Source: Mesorhizobium sp. SCN 65-20
GTDB lineage: Bacteria; Pseudomonadota; Alphaproteobacteria; Rhizobiales; Rhizobiaceae
Direction: 5' to 3'
NCBI GenBank assembly: GCA_001724355.1
Contig: MEEF01000022.1
Location: 1 to 40,759 of the forward strand
DNA: 40,759 bases
Part shown: piece by piece, positions 1-11,956 of the stretch
Position numbering within the stretch: position 1 is the first letter of the stretch
Layout of the letters: each line of letters starts with the position of its first letter
Translations under genes and position numbers: made by a program
The notes under the pieces: model-generated
Seen by the model: only the letters and a program-made list of their open reading frames with translations
Told to the model about the DNA's origin: nothing
Database searches by the model: none

Positions 1-622
1 AGCGGATCAGCATGCCGTGGGCGCCCTCGCCGCCGAGCACCTTCTGCCAGGAGAAGGTGACGACATCGAGCTTGTCCCAGGCGAGATCCTGCGCGAAGGC
101 GGCCGAGGTGGCGTCGCAGATGGTGAGGCCGGCGCGATCGGCGGCGATCCAGTCGCCGTCCGGAACGCGGACGCCGGAGGTGGTGCCGTTCCAGGTGAAG
201 ACGACGTCGCGGTCGAAATCGACCTTGGCGAGGTCCGGCAGCTGGCCGTAATCGGCCTTGAAAGTGCGCACGTCCTCGAGCTTCAGCTGCTTGACGACGT
301 CGGTGACCCAGCCCTCGCCGAACGATTCCCAGGCCAGCATGTCGACGCCGCGGGCGCCGAGCATCGACCACAGAACCATCTCGACCGCGCCGGTATCCGA
401 GGCCGGAACGATACCGATGCGGTAATCCGCCGGCACGCCGAGAACCTCGCGCGTCAGGTCGATGGTCTTCTGGAGTTTGGTCTTGCCAATCTTGGCCCGG
501 TGGGATCGGCCGAGAGCCGCATCCTTGAGCGCTTCGAAGGTCCATCCAGGACGCTTGGCGCAGGGGCCGGAAGAATAGTTAACGTTCACCGGCCGGCGGC
601 CGGGCGTGGCGAGATCAGCCAT
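1..622 (-). CDS. serC: phosphoserine aminotransferase SerC (3' end cut off by window)
   Basis: PLP enzyme of serine synthesis; it transaminates 3-phosphohydroxypyruvate with glutamate to give phosphoserine (and works in pyridoxal phosphate synthesis in some bacteria). The first 207 residues are present. They start at the ATG complementary to 620-622, preceded by a GAGAGGG Shine-Dalgarno. Near the N-terminus is the [13 protein letters not shown] segment typical of the alphaproteobacterial SerC type. At residues 190-200, [11 protein letters not shown] supplies the PLP-binding lysine (K194). The frame is open to the window edge, so the C-terminal part lies outside. SerA usually follows in rhizobia but cannot be seen here. 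A leader hairpin lies just upstream (see 623-690). Identification is firm from the motifs. Confidence 0.93.
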   Translation of the reverse strand, partial: MADLATPGRRPVNVNYSSGPCAKRPGWTFEALKDAALGRSHRAKIGKTKLQKTIDLTREVLGVPADYRIGIVPASDTGAVEMVLWSMLGARGVDMLAWESFGEGWVTDVVKQLKLEDVRTFKADYGQLPDLAKVDFDRDVVFTWNGTTSGVRVPDGDWIAADRAGLTICDATSAAFAQDLAWDKLDVVTFSWQKVLGGEGAHGMLIR

Positions 623-690
623 GATCTACCCTCTCAGATAGTAAGCGCCTCGTTGGGGAGGCGTGTCCCGCCGACGCGTTTACGCCTGCG
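623..690 (-). promoter_or_regulatory. serC 5' leader hairpin, candidate serC RNA motif
   Basis: Immediately upstream of the serC start, the minus strand holds a stem of six base pairs (complement of 646-651 with 658-663, CGCCTC/GAGGCG) closed by a short loop. It is followed by a single-stranded stretch that includes the ribosome binding site. A structured element upstream of serC is known in alphaproteobacteria as the serC RNA motif, a comparative-genomics prediction of unknown ligand. Position and general shape agree with that motif, but I could not align it to the covariance model, so the assignment is inference. Confidence 0.45.
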
Positions 691-717
691 CCGGAGGGAA
701 TGCAAGAGAGGTCGACA

Positions 718-755
718 CGGAAACGGAAAGGCGCGCCGCGTTGCCGCGGCGCGCC
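718..755 (-). terminator. Rho-independent terminator after the outer-membrane protein gene
   Basis: A perfect 11-bp inverted repeat (GGCGCGCCGCG at 730-740 and its complement at 745-755, loop of 4) is followed on the minus strand by TTTCCGTTT. It ends transcription 22 bases past the stop codon of the beta-barrel gene and isolates it from serC. Confidence 0.85.
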
Positions 756-777
756 CTGGAATTCGGAGGGATCCGGC

Positions 778-1557
778 TCAGTTGAACAGGTAGCGGATGC
801 CGAAGTTCACGTCGTGCGAGGTGATGTCCTTGAACTTGAAGCCGTCGTTCGGGCGCGAATAGGCCGGATTGACGTTGTAGGCCGTGTCGGTGGTCGCGTT
901 GCCGAGGTCGACATAGGAGTAGCCGAGATCGAAGATCAGGTTCTCGGTGACCTGGAAGCCGAGGCCGGCATGCAGCGCCCAGGCGAAGTTCCACTGCGAA
1001 TCGATGCCGGCATAGCCGCCCGCGTTCAGCTCGGTGTTCACATCGCGGAAGCCCGAAATGGTGTTGCGCGACGTGCCGATGCCGGCGCCGACATAGGGGG
1101 TGATGCCCTTGTAGGTGCCGAGGTCGACATAGCCGTTGGCGAGGAACAGCCACTCGGACTTGCGGGCGGTATAGTCGTCCGAATAAGGCGCCCCGATCGG
1201 AGGCGTCACGCGCTGCGCGGCGGAAAAGTCCGCCTTGCCGCGATACTGGCCGGTCAGGTCGGCGCGGAACCAGTCGTTGAACTTGTAGCCGGCGCCGAGG
1301 CTGAAGGTCGGGGCGGAGGAGAAATCGCCGTCGTTCATCCATTCCGTAGCGTAGCCGGGCGCGGTGAAATACTCGTAGTCGAGACTGCCGAGCTGCTGGT
1401 TGCTCATGCCGATGGCGCCGCGCAGATACCAGCCGCCGACGGCCAGCGGCACCGGCTCGACATAGGGCTCGAGGTCGGCGGCCACGGCCGTGCCCGAGAG
1501 ACCGCCGGCGCTCAGCCCGGCCGCGATCGCGATTGCCAAGATCCGCGAAGTGCTCAT
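778..1557 (-). CDS. outer-membrane beta-barrel protein (Omp25/porin-like family)
   Basis: A 259-residue exported protein. Residues 1-27 form a signal peptide ending in AVAA, followed by DLEPYVEP, typical of the rhizobial Omp25/Omp31-like mature start. The rest is alternating beta strands (GGWYLRGAIG, FSLGAGYKFNDWFRADL, ITPYVGAGIGTS, LHAGLGFQVTENLIFDLGYSYVDLG). It ends in an aromatic outer-membrane sorting signal, IRYLFN, with the aromatic one residue from the end. It probably forms a small 8-stranded barrel in the outer membrane; the exact role (porin, structural, immunogenic) cannot be read. The start is supported by GAGGGGG 6 bases upstream. It is a single-gene unit with its own terminator, and a CtrA-like box lies about 80 bases upstream. 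Confidence 0.88.
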   Translation of the reverse strand: MSTSRILAIAIAAGLSAGGLSGTAVAADLEPYVEPVPLAVGGWYLRGAIGMSNQQLGSLDYEYFTAPGYATEWMNDGDFSSAPTFSLGAGYKFNDWFRADLTGQYRGKADFSAAQRVTPPIGAPYSDDYTARKSEWLFLANGYVDLGTYKGITPYVGAGIGTSRNTISGFRDVNTELNAGGYAGIDSQWNFAWALHAGLGFQVTENLIFDLGYSYVDLGNATTDTAYNVNPAYSRPNDGFKFKDITSHDVNFGIRYLFN

Positions 1558-1634
1558 TCAGAACCCCCTCAAAGGTCGGACCGCGACGACACGCAATCCC
1601 GAAAACGCATGGGGGTGTTTTCAACCGCTACTCT

Positions 1635-1650
1635 TTAACATCGGATTAAC
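1635..1650. promoter_or_regulatory. CtrA-like binding box upstream of the outer-membrane protein gene
   Basis: The plus strand reads TTAACATCGGATTAAC, an exact match to the TTAA-N7-TTAAC box bound by the alphaproteobacterial cell-cycle regulator CtrA. It lies about 78 bases before the barrel-protein start, within promoter range. Several other TTAA elements lie between 1666 and 1700. Binding is inference; the match itself is direct. Confidence 0.4.
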
Positions 1651-1741
1651 TACAACCTTTAACCACGATGTTTCATCGGTAAGGGAAGCTTAAGCATAAT
1701 TGGCGTGTCGCGGCTGCAACAAGGGCGACCGCGCCGACACG

Positions 1742-1772
1742 AAAAAGGCGCCGCGCGGATCCGCACGACGCC
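1742..1772 (-). terminator. Rho-independent terminator after glmM
   Basis: An 11-bp stem with two G-U pairs (complement of 1747-1757 with 1762-1772, loop GATC) is followed on the minus strand by TTTTTC. It lies about 40 bases past the glmM stop codon. Confidence 0.75.
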
Positions 1773-1810
1773 TTCGTCGAAAAGAGGAATGCCGACCGAC
1801 CGGCCGTGGT

Positions 1811-3154
<1,344 letters not shown>

Positions 3155-3547
3155 GCGTCGTCACTTCCCAAAGCGCGGTCCGAAAGCCGCAGATTTTCCG
3201 GAACGGGACCGTGCGTCAAATCAAGAACCCGAGCTGGGCGGCTCATCCGATCGGAGAGGCCCGCCTCGGGCATTCGCGGCAGTCATAGACCAGCATGGCG
3301 CCGAAAGGGTTCAAAAATCATGAGCGGCTGTCACACGCTCCCCCGCCGCGACCGCGCCGTCGCACCGGGCCTCGATCGGCAGCGTCGGGAATTTTACCAT
3401 AAGGTCCAGATTTTACTGGGAATTCCGGGATTCCGCCACTGCCGGCCGGTCAGGCCGGCGAATGTTACAGGGCGATACGGAACGTGCATTCCCGAGCGGC
3501 AAGCCGGATGGCAAGGGAGGCTTCCTTCCCCCGAGCAGGAGCTGCCC
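3155..3547. other. divergent intergenic region between glmM and the hydrolase gene
   Basis: These 393 bases hold the promoters of two divergent genes; no convincing coding frame or RNA gene was seen. A perfect 7-bp inverted repeat with a 5-base spacer (GCCGGCC at 3441-3447, GGCCGGC at 3453-3459) lacks a T-tract on either strand, so it is not a terminator. It could be an operator or a leader structure. Confidence 0.4.
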
Positions 3548-4108
3548 ATGAAGGCCCTCATCATCGTCGACATGCTGAACGACTTCTACACCGGCGTGCT
3601 GCAGAACCAGGTCCATGCCGCGAAGATCGTGCCCGTCATCCGCGATCTGATCGACCATGCCCGCGGCAATCCGGACTGGCTGGTGGTCTACTCCAACGAC
3701 GCGCACCGCGCCGACGACGCCGAGATCGCCGTCTGGGGGCCGCACGCCATGGCCGGCACGCGCGGCGCCGACGTCATCGACGAACTGACCCCGATCGGCG
3801 CCCCGCGCGAGATCGTCTCGCCCAAGCGCTTCTACGGCGCCTTCGACGAGACCGGGCTCGACGCGATCTTCAGGGAGTTCGGCGTCACCGACGTCGTCGT
3901 GGTCGGCCAGCACACCCATTGCTGCGTCCGCCACACCAGCTACGGCGCGTTCATCCGCGGCTACGGCATCGAGATCCCGACGGACGGCGTCTGCGTCTTC
4001 GACGGCGTCGACAACGCCGCCGCCATCGACTACCTGCGCACCATCTACGGCGCGACGATCACCGACAGCGCCACGATCATCGCCGCCGACATCGCCAGGG
4101 CGGCCTGA
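3548..4108 (+). CDS. isochorismatase/nicotinamidase-family cysteine hydrolase
   Basis: A 186-residue single-domain hydrolase of the isochorismatase-like fold. The catalytic triad is visible: Asp8 in IIVDMLNDF, Lys93 in SPKRFYGAF, and Cys126 in THCCVRHT. Asp51, His53 and His66 (WGPHAMAGT) match the metal-binding Asp/His/His set of nicotinamidases such as PncA. It therefore more likely hydrolyses an amide such as nicotinamide than isochorismate, though the substrate is not proven. The start is the ATG at 3548; longer upstream frames in this phase are antisense to glmM and are discounted. The gene is alone on the plus strand between two minus-strand housekeeping genes, which suggests a later insertion between ftsH and glmM. 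Confidence 0.85.
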   Translation: MKALIIVDMLNDFYTGVLQNQVHAAKIVPVIRDLIDHARGNPDWLVVYSNDAHRADDAEIAVWGPHAMAGTRGADVIDELTPIGAPREIVSPKRFYGAFDETGLDAIFREFGVTDVVVVGQHTHCCVRHTSYGAFIRGYGIEIPTDGVCVFDGVDNAAAIDYLRTIYGATITDSATIIAADIARAA

Positions 4109-4134
4109 CAAGCGCATCGCGCCGAGCGCGCATG

Positions 4135-4168
4135 AAAAAAGGGCGGGACCGCGAGGTCCCGCCCTTCT
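4135..4168. terminator. bidirectional terminator between the hydrolase gene and ftsH
   Basis: A perfect 10-bp stem (GGGCGGGACC 4141-4150, loop GCGA, GGTCCCGCCC 4155-4164) is flanked by A6 on the left and TTCTT on the right. On the minus strand this gives a stem followed by T6, a strong terminator for ftsH. On the plus strand it serves the convergent hydrolase gene. Confidence 0.9.
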
Positions 4169-4187
4169 TGCATTCGGTTGCCGCCGG

Positions 4188-6110
<1,923 letters not shown>

Positions 6111-6166
6111 CGAATGTCCCGTCGGCGTTCAGGTTGAACGCACTTGGTGAGAGTAAGCTTGTCCCT

Positions 6167-6195
6167 AACATAGGGACGGGCTGCCACCTTGCCAA
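6167..6195 (-). promoter_or_regulatory. ftsH promoter, sigma-32 (RpoH)-like
   Basis: On the minus strand, CTTGGCA (-35; TTGGCA is the complement of 6190-6195) is followed after exactly 17 bases by TATGTT (complement of 6167-6172) inside CCCTATGTT. This fits sigma-70 and also the alphaproteobacterial RpoH pattern (CTTG, then CCTATNT). It lies about 57 bases before the ftsH start, and ftsH is a classical heat-shock gene. The inverted repeat GTCCCTA/TAGGGAC (6161-6177) overlaps the -10. Confidence 0.55.
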
Positions 6196-6214
6196 GCGCG
6201 TCCCTAAGTCTCGG

Positions 6215-7567
6215 TTAAGCTTCGACGCCATTGTGGCCATGGCATGGCGAGGCTGGAATGGCGGCTGCGCCGAGCAGGTTTGCCACGGCCCGGGCGGCTT
6301 CCAGATCGAAGCCCGGCAGGAAGCGCGACCATGGTGCAACGAGCGGCACCGCGTCCGGCGCGGTGACCCTGCCCAGCAGCGTTTCGCCGCGCCAAAGTGC
6401 CGGTTCTGCCGCGAGTCCAGACCTCGCAAGGCTTTCCGGAACACCGCTGCCTTCGACGGCCGGTTTCGCGGCTGCGTCGCCGAGCGGCGCCAGCGTGCAG
6501 CCGGCCAGATCGGGCCGTGCGGCGATGTGATAGCGGCCGTCCCAGACGCCGTTGGCGAGCGGCGCAGGGCCGGGCAATCCGCGATGCTCGCGCTGCAGGA
6601 AGATGCCCTGGCGGCGGGCATCGACGAGCGCGCGCGACAATGTGGCGCGGCGGGGTTTTTGCTGCGCTCCGGCATCCGTGATCAGGGCGAGCAGTGCCAG
6701 CGTCCGCTGCTCGTCTGGCAGATGGCTCGTGCCGCCGGCGACAGCGGCGAGGATGCGCAGGACATAGGCCACGGCTTCAAGGTCGGGTGTATGCGCGAAG
6801 GCGGGGTCGAGGCGGATCAGTCCGGACGCGGCCCTGCTGGCGTATTGGCCGACAAGTGCCGATGCCCGCCGGCCGAGATCGGAGCGGGCGGCCCCGGCCC
6901 GCCGCGCTTCCGCGACGGCCTCGGCGACGCGGTCACCGCTGTCCCTCAGGGCGTTGCGCAGGCGCGGGCGCTCGTACGCTTCGTTGATGTTGGTAGGGTC
7001 GTCCAGCCAGCCGATGCCGATGCCGCGCAGGGTCTCGCGCAGCCGCTCGCGCCGAACGGCGAGCAATGGCCGAAGGATCCAGATGTCGCCGTCGAACAAA
7101 GTCGCGTCCGCCATGCCGGCGCTGCCGCGGCCGGGACCGCGCGTCTCGCGCATCAGCACCGTCTCGGCCTGGTCGTCGGCGGTATGGCCGGTGACGACCA
7201 AGCTCGCGCCGGCTTCGCGCGCGGCCTGCGCCAGTAGCTCGTAGCGCGCATCGCGGGCTGCGGCCGGCACCCCGGCTGTAGGCTTGTCGCCGGTCCAGCG
7301 CATGGTGCGGTGATCGATGACGCGCGCGGCGCAGAATTGAGCGACTTGCTCGGCCTCGGCGCCAGAGTCAGGACGCAGCGCGTGGTCGACTGTCACTGCG
7401 AGCAGTCGCGTCCCCGGCGCGTGCAGGTCGAGATGCGACTTGAGAAGAAGGAGGAGGGCGGTGGAGTCGCTTCCGCCAGAAACCGCCGCGACGACGGCAG
7501 GCTGCGAGGCGAAGTCGAATTCGGAGAAACTATGGAGAAGGCCGGCGTCGATCACCTGCGTCAGCAC
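6215..7567 (-). CDS. tilS: tRNA(Ile)-lysidine synthase TilS
   Basis: Modifies C34 of tRNA-Ile(CAU) to lysidine with ATP and lysine, switching both amino-acid charging and codon reading from AUG to AUA. The PP-loop motif SGGSDST lies at residues 30-36, followed by the N-type ATP pyrophosphatase core with [18 protein letters not shown] and [16 protein letters not shown]. The 450 residues include the extended C-terminal region. The start is GTG at 7567, overlapping the end of cpoB by 7 bases, so the two are translationally coupled. No better ATG precedes the PP-loop. Essential in most bacteria. Confidence 0.95.
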   Translation of the reverse strand: MLTQVIDAGLLHSFSEFDFASQPAVVAAVSGGSDSTALLLLLKSHLDLHAPGTRLLAVTVDHALRPDSGAEAEQVAQFCAARVIDHRTMRWTGDKPTAGVPAAARDARYELLAQAAREAGASLVVTGHTADDQAETVLMRETRGPGRGSAGMADATLFDGDIWILRPLLAVRRERLRETLRGIGIGWLDDPTNINEAYERPRLRNALRDSGDRVAEAVAEARRAGAARSDLGRRASALVGQYASRAASGLIRLDPAFAHTPDLEAVAYVLRILAAVAGGTSHLPDEQRTLALLALITDAGAQQKPRRATLSRALVDARRQGIFLQREHRGLPGPAPLANGVWDGRYHIAARPDLAGCTLAPLGDAAAKPAVEGSGVPESLARSGLAAEPALWRGETLLGRVTAPDAVPLVAPWSRFLPGFDLEAARAVANLLGAAAIPASPCHGHNGVEA

Positions 7568-8604
7568 GCGGCGAGAGCCCGTTCCTGCTTGACCCGCTCC
7601 TTGATGGCGCCGGAGGCGTTGGGGTAGCGCTTGCCGATTTCATTGAAGGTGGCGCAGGCCACTTCGCGCTGCTTGAGGCCAACCAGCGACACGCCGAGCT
7701 TCAGCATCATCTCGGGCGCCTTCTTGGACTTGGGATATTCCTTGCTGGCGTTGAGGAGGATTTCGGCCGCGTCGCGATACTTCTTCTGACCGAGAAGCGA
7801 CTCGCCGAGCCAGAAACGCGCGTCCGCCGTCTTTGGGTCGGCAGGGAAGCGCGAGATGTGGTCGCGGAAGCCCTGCTCGGCGGTCGAGTAGTCGCCCGAA
7901 AGCACGAACTGGTAGGAATTGCGATAGAGTTCGTCCGGATCGTCCGTGGTGGGCAGCGCGGCGACGGCGGTGCCGTTGGAGCCCGCTGCTGCCGGTGCCG
8001 CCGGCTGTTCGGTCGGGGTCGTTGCCGGGTGGCTGGCCGAATCCGAGATGACGTTGCCATTGGCGTCGACCCTGATCGTTCCGAAGGTGGTCGGCGGCGC
8101 GCCGGTTCCGCCGGTCGCCCGGCCGGGCTCGCCCGTGCCAGAGTCGCCGATCACGTCCTCGACGCTCTGTCCGCCGCCGGCCGGCGCCGACGTGCGGGCC
8201 ACCTGCTGGCCCGATTGAGGCGCCGCAGGCGCCTCAACGATCGAGCTGTTCGACTTGCCGGAGGCGTCGGACTTCTTCTGTCCGCCGTTGCCCTCGAGTT
8301 CCTGGAAGCGGAACTCGTTGTCCTCCTGCATCTTACGCATCTGCTCCTGCATCTGCAGGATCTGGAAGTTGAGCTCCTCGATGCTGCCGTTCAGCTTGCG
8401 GATCTGCTCTTCCAGCGCCGTGACCCGCGGATCGCCCGCCTGGGCGAGCTGGATCATGCCCTCGTTGCTCTGGGTCTTGCCGCCGAACACGCCCGGCAGC
8501 CCGATCTTGGGCAGGTCGATGCCGATGCCGTCGCGCGCATGCGCAGCGGCCCCGGTCATCAGGAGGATGGCAAGTGTGCCACTCAGTATTGATCGAAAAT
8601 GCAT
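7561..8604 (-). CDS. cpoB: Tol-Pal system periplasmic protein CpoB (YbgF)
   Basis: Periplasmic factor that in E. coli links peptidoglycan synthesis to Tol-Pal constriction of the outer membrane at division. The 347 residues begin with a signal peptide (residues 1-23, ending AHA). A predicted coiled coil of about 50 residues ([16 protein letters not shown] to about EFRFQELEG) serves for trimerisation. A Pro/Gly/Ala/Thr-rich linker follows, then TPR repeats in the last 120 residues ([31 protein letters not shown]). The start has GAGAGG three bases upstream. It lies after pal but behind a terminator, so it likely has a promoter of its own. Confidence 0.93.
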   Translation of the reverse strand: MHFRSILSGTLAILLMTGAAAHARDGIGIDLPKIGLPGVFGGKTQSNEGMIQLAQAGDPRVTALEEQIRKLNGSIEELNFQILQMQEQMRKMQEDNEFRFQELEGNGGQKKSDASGKSNSSIVEAPAAPQSGQQVARTSAPAGGGQSVEDVIGDSGTGEPGRATGGTGAPPTTFGTIRVDANGNVISDSASHPATTPTEQPAAPAAAGSNGTAVAALPTTDDPDELYRNSYQFVLSGDYSTAEQGFRDHISRFPADPKTADARFWLGESLLGQKKYRDAAEILLNASKEYPKSKKAPEMMLKLGVSLVGLKQREVACATFNEIGKRYPNASGAIKERVKQERALAAC

Positions 8605-8708
8605 TAGCCTCTCGCCGTGGAACGGAATGGGTTGCTTTGCGCCGACGCGCCGTCGTCATTTATCAGGACGCGAGACTTCGGCCAAATTTTGTTTCAGCAG
8701 GCCAGGCA

Positions 8709-8736
8709 TGCAAAAGGCGGCCCTGGGGCCGCCTTT
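8709..8736 (-). terminator. Rho-independent terminator after pal
   Basis: A 10-11 bp stem (AAAGGCGGCCC at 8713-8723 with its complement at 8726-8736) is followed on the minus strand by a short T-rich tail. It lies about 30 bases past the pal stop codon, between pal and cpoB. Confidence 0.8.
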
Positions 8737-8766
8737 ATGACTTCGAGTGTTGCAGGACTGCAGCTA

Positions 8767-9273
8767 TCAGCTGCCGGCGCCCGACAGCGTGGTGACCGCG
8801 CGGCGGTTCTGCGACCAGCAGGAGATGTCGTCGCAGACGGCGACCGGGCGCTCCTTGCCGTAGGAAATCGTCTTGATCCGGCTGGCGGCGACGCCCTGCG
8901 AGGCCAGGTAGTCGCGGGTGGCTGCGGCGCGGCGGGCGCCGAGCGCCAGGTTGTACTCGCGGGTGCCGCGTTCGTCGGCGTGGCCTTCCACGACGATGGC
9001 ATACTGGCGATACTGGTTCAGCCACTGGGCCTGGCGGGCGAGGATGCCCTGCGCATCGGCGCGGATCGACGAGGAGTCGGTATCGAAGAAGATGCGGTCG
9101 CCGACATTGACGGTGAAGTCCTGGGACGAGCCCGGAGTGGCCGCACCAGCGCCGCCGAGGCCGAGATCGGCCGCGCTGTTCGGGCCCTTCTTCGAGGCGC
9201 AGCCAGCGATTGCCAAGGTGGCGACGAGGGCCACGACGACGGGGTTAGTTGCAAACTTTGCGATACGGCGCAT
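8767..9273 (-). CDS. pal: peptidoglycan-associated lipoprotein Pal
   Basis: Outer-membrane lipoprotein that grips peptidoglycan and is released by TolB, helping the envelope invaginate at division. The 168 residues carry a lipoprotein signal with lipobox LAIAGC (lipidated Cys25). The OmpA-like domain has FFDTDSSSIRADA and VEGHADERGTREYNLALGARRA, where the Asp/Arg pair binds diaminopimelate. I chose the ATG at 9273 rather than the in-frame ATG at 9289-9291, because the ribosome binding site AAGGAGAGG sits between them. A terminator separates it from tolB, so pal likely has its own promoter in 9274-9448. Confidence 0.95.
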   Translation of the reverse strand: MRRIAKFATNPVVVALVATLAIAGCASKKGPNSAADLGLGGAGAATPGSSQDFTVNVGDRIFFDTDSSSIRADAQGILARQAQWLNQYRQYAIVVEGHADERGTREYNLALGARRAAATRDYLASQGVAASRIKTISYGKERPVAVCDDISCWSQNRRAVTTLSGAGS

Positions 9274-9445
9274 GCCGCCTCTCCTTCGCATTCGAGTGAT
9301 TTCGTTGAACGTCCAGTAACCACGTTGCGGTTAACCGCCGTTCAAGAAACATGGTTAAAAATCCGTTGCTACCGGCGTGTGTGTCCCCGCGCCGCAGCCC
9401 CGTTCATTCACAATTTCGCCGCGCACCCTAGGCGTAAATACGGCA

Positions 9446-9480
9446 GAAAGGCGGCGTCACTGGGCAAAATGACGCCGCCT
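9446..9480 (-). terminator. terminator between tolB and pal
   Basis: A perfect 11-bp stem (AGGCGGCGTCA at 9449-9459 and its complement at 9470-9480, 10-base loop) is followed on the minus strand by TTTCTG, about 50 bases past the tolB stop. It divides tolQRAB from pal-cpoB. Confidence 0.75.
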
Positions 9481-9530
9481 GATTCGATTGGTCGCGCCCC
9501 CCACTGGAAGGTTAACGGGGCGCTCCCGGC

Positions 9531-10847
9531 TCAGTCGAGCAGGGGCGACCAAGCTGGGTCGGAAGCAAAGCCCTGGGTCGGGATCGCCTGCTCGTTGCGG
9601 CCAGTCAGGTCGATCGAGTAGAGCTTCGGGCCGCCGCCGCCGGGCGCGTCGCGGAAGAACATCAGCACGCGGCCGTTGGGCGCCCAGGTCGGGCCTTCCT
9701 GCTGGAAGCCGGTCGACAGGATGCGCTCGCCCGAGCCGTCGGTCTTCATGACGCCGATCTGGAACTGGCCGCCGGACTGCTTGGTGAAGGCGATGAGATC
9801 GCCGCGCGGCGACCACACCGGTGTCGAGTAGCTGCCGCCGCCGAAGGAGATGCGGGTCTGGCCGGAGCCGTCCGCGCCCATGACGTAGATCTGCGGCTGG
9901 CCGCCCCGGTCCGAAGTGAAGACGACCTTGGAACTATCCGGAGAATAGGACGGCGACGTATCGATCGCATTGGAATTGGTCAGGCGCGTGGTGGTGCGGC
10001 TGCGCAGGTCCATCGAGAAGATGTTGGAGTTACCGTCCTCGCGCATAAGGCTCATGATCACGCGCTGGCCGTCGGGCGAGAAGCGCGGAGCGAAGGTCAT
10101 GCCCGGGAAGTTGCCGACGAGTTCGCGCTGGCCGGTCTCGATCTGCAGCAGATAGACCTGCGGCTGGCCGCTCTCGTAGGACATGTAGGTGATTTCCTGG
10201 CGCGTCGGCGAGAAGCGCGGGGTCATCGCAATCGCGCGGCCGTCCGACAGGTAGCGCACATTGGCGCCGTCCTGGTCCATGATCGCCAGGCGCTTCTTGC
10301 GCGCCGTCTTGGCGCCCGACTCGTCGATGAAGACGACGCGGGTGTCGAAATAGCCCTTCTCACCGGTCAGGCGCTCGTAGATGGCGTCGGCGATGATGTG
10401 GGCGATGCGGCGCGAATTGGCCTTGTTGGCGAAGAACTGCTCGCCGGCGAGCTGCTGGCCGGCAAAGGTGTCCCAAAGCCGGAACTCTGCCTTGAGGCGG
10501 CCGTCGGCCTCCTGGCTGACGCGGCCGGTGACCAGTGCCTGGGCGTTGATCACCTTCCAGTCCTCGAAGCGCGGCGCCACGTCGGGATTGGAGATCTTTT
10601 CGATGAAGGCGCCTTTGTTGATCGGGGCGAACAGGCCCGAGCGCTGCAGGTCAGCGGCGACGATGCTGGCGATCTCGGCGCCGATGCCGTCGCCCGACAG
10701 GAAGTCGGTGATGGCAATCGGCAGAGGTTCGACATTGCCCTTGTTGACATCGATCTCGACCAGCGCGCGTGCGGGCAAAGTGGCAAGGGCGGTCATGCCG
10801 CTGGCCATCGCGCCAATCAGGAGGATCGCTTTGATGAAATGCTTCAT
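9531..10847 (-). CDS. tolB: Tol-Pal translocation protein TolB
   Basis: Periplasmic beta-propeller that binds Pal and passes the TolQRA energy signal to the outer membrane. The 438 residues start with a signal peptide ([12 protein letters not shown] to ATLPARA). The N-terminal domain includes [11 protein letters not shown]. Repeated WD40-like (PD40) blades follow: [79 protein letters not shown] and [13 protein letters not shown]. The ATG at 10847 has GAGG upstream; the same frame stays open for 98 codons further, into tolA, but lacks a signal peptide there and is not used. Confidence 0.96.
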   Translation of the reverse strand: MKHFIKAILLIGAMASGMTALATLPARALVEIDVNKGNVEPLPIAITDFLSGDGIGAEIASIVAADLQRSGLFAPINKGAFIEKISNPDVAPRFEDWKVINAQALVTGRVSQEADGRLKAEFRLWDTFAGQQLAGEQFFANKANSRRIAHIIADAIYERLTGEKGYFDTRVVFIDESGAKTARKKRLAIMDQDGANVRYLSDGRAIAMTPRFSPTRQEITYMSYESGQPQVYLLQIETGQRELVGNFPGMTFAPRFSPDGQRVIMSLMREDGNSNIFSMDLRSRTTTRLTNSNAIDTSPSYSPDSSKVVFTSDRGGQPQIYVMGADGSGQTRISFGGGSYSTPVWSPRGDLIAFTKQSGGQFQIGVMKTDGSGERILSTGFQQEGPTWAPNGRVLMFFRDAPGGGGPKLYSIDLTGRNEQAIPTQGFASDPAWSPLLD

Positions 10848-10885
10848 TAGACAGGCCTCTTTAGTTCCGGGTGAGCGCGGGGCGC

Positions 10886-11947
10886 TCAGAACATCTCGCT
10901 CGGGTCGAAATTGACGATGACGTCCGCCCAGGCTTCGTATTTGTCGGCGGGCAGGTTGTAGGGGGAGCACTGGATCACGGCGCGTCGCGCGGATTCCGCC
11001 GCGGCGCGCTCGATGCCGGCCGATCCGCCGCCCGAAATGATCTCGGGCCGGCCCTCGATCTCTCCGGTCTGGTTGAGCTTGAACTGGACGGAAACCTTGA
11101 GGCTGCCGCCGTCCATGGCGCCGGCCGGAACGTTCCAGCACCGCTGGATCTGGCCGCGCAGGGCATCCATCTCGCTCTGGCTCAGCTTCGAGCCGCCGGT
11201 ATCCTTCTTGCCACCGAGCGCCGCCTGTTCGGTCGAGCGCTTGGCGCCGCCGCCCGAGGGCTTCTCCTTGTTGAGAAGGGCCGCGACTTCGTCGGCGTTG
11301 AACTCCTTCTCCTCGGATTTCGGCTTGGCCGCCGCCTGCTGCGTCTGCTTGTCTTCCTGCTTGCGCTCCGGGGTCTTCGCCGTCTGCGCCTGCGGCGGCT
11401 TGGGCTTGGATTCAGGGGCAGGCGCGTTCTCAGGCAGCTTGACGGCCTCGGCTTCCGCCTGGTCGGAGACGATTGCCTCGGCGACCGGGTCGGGCTTGAC
11501 GTCCTGCTTCGGCTGCGGCTCGGGCGTGACCTCGGTGGCGGGCACTGGCGTCGGCTTGGCTTCGGCCTGCTTCACCGGTTCGGGCTTTGGCTGGTCCGCC
11601 GGCTTGGGCTCGGGCTTGGGCGAGGGCGGCGGCGTGCCGGTAGCCTCCACCTGCTTCTTGGTCGGTTCGGGCGTCGGCGGCTTGTCGCTGTCGATCTGGT
11701 TGTCGCCGACATTCTGCGCGTCGGCGACGATGTCGGGCCGCTTGGTCGGCGTGGGCGCCGGCTTTTCGCTGGCAGGCGCTTTCTTGTCGCCCTTCTGGAT
11801 CTGGGTGATCGATTCCACCGGCACGATGTCGACCGGCAGCGCCTCGACGTCGGCGACCTCGAGGGCACTGGGCGCGGACAGCGAGAACAGGCCGAAGCCC
11901 AGCACCGCCGCATGCATGATCACCGATGTTGTAATGCCGGTCTTCAT
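10886..11947 (-). CDS. tolA: Tol system inner-membrane spanner TolA (TonB-like)
   Basis: Transmits proton-motive energy from TolQR to TolB-Pal across the periplasm. The 353 residues have one N-terminal transmembrane helix (about 7-25). A very long Pro/Lys/Glu/Ala-rich periplasmic rod follows (about 40-245, with repeated [15 protein letters not shown]-type runs) in place of the alanine-rich helix of E. coli TolA. The compact C-terminal domain (about 246-353) begins [19 protein letters not shown] and ends FDPSEMF, the TonB/TolA C-terminal fold. It lies 9 bases after tolR and 38 before tolB, within tolQRAB. Confidence 0.92.
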   Translation of the reverse strand: MKTGITTSVIMHAAVLGFGLFSLSAPSALEVADVEALPVDIVPVESITQIQKGDKKAPASEKPAPTPTKRPDIVADAQNVGDNQIDSDKPPTPEPTKKQVEATGTPPPSPKPEPKPADQPKPEPVKQAEAKPTPVPATEVTPEPQPKQDVKPDPVAEAIVSDQAEAEAVKLPENAPAPESKPKPPQAQTAKTPERKQEDKQTQQAAAKPKSEEKEFNADEVAALLNKEKPSGGGAKRSTEQAALGGKKDTGGSKLSQSEMDALRGQIQRCWNVPAGAMDGGSLKVSVQFKLNQTGEIEGRPEIISGGGSAGIERAAAESARRAVIQCSPYNLPADKYEAWADVIVNFDPSEMF

Positions 11948-11956
11948 TTTGGCGGA

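Noticed and set aside
3441-3459. Terminator at GCCGGCC-GGTCA-GGCCGGC
   Set aside because: Neither strand has a T-tract after the stem and it lies upstream of both divergent genes.
11250-11830. Tandem repeat or CRISPR-like array in tolA
   Set aside because: The repetition is the Pro/Lys/Glu-rich rod of TolA in coding frame, with irregular units and no spacers.
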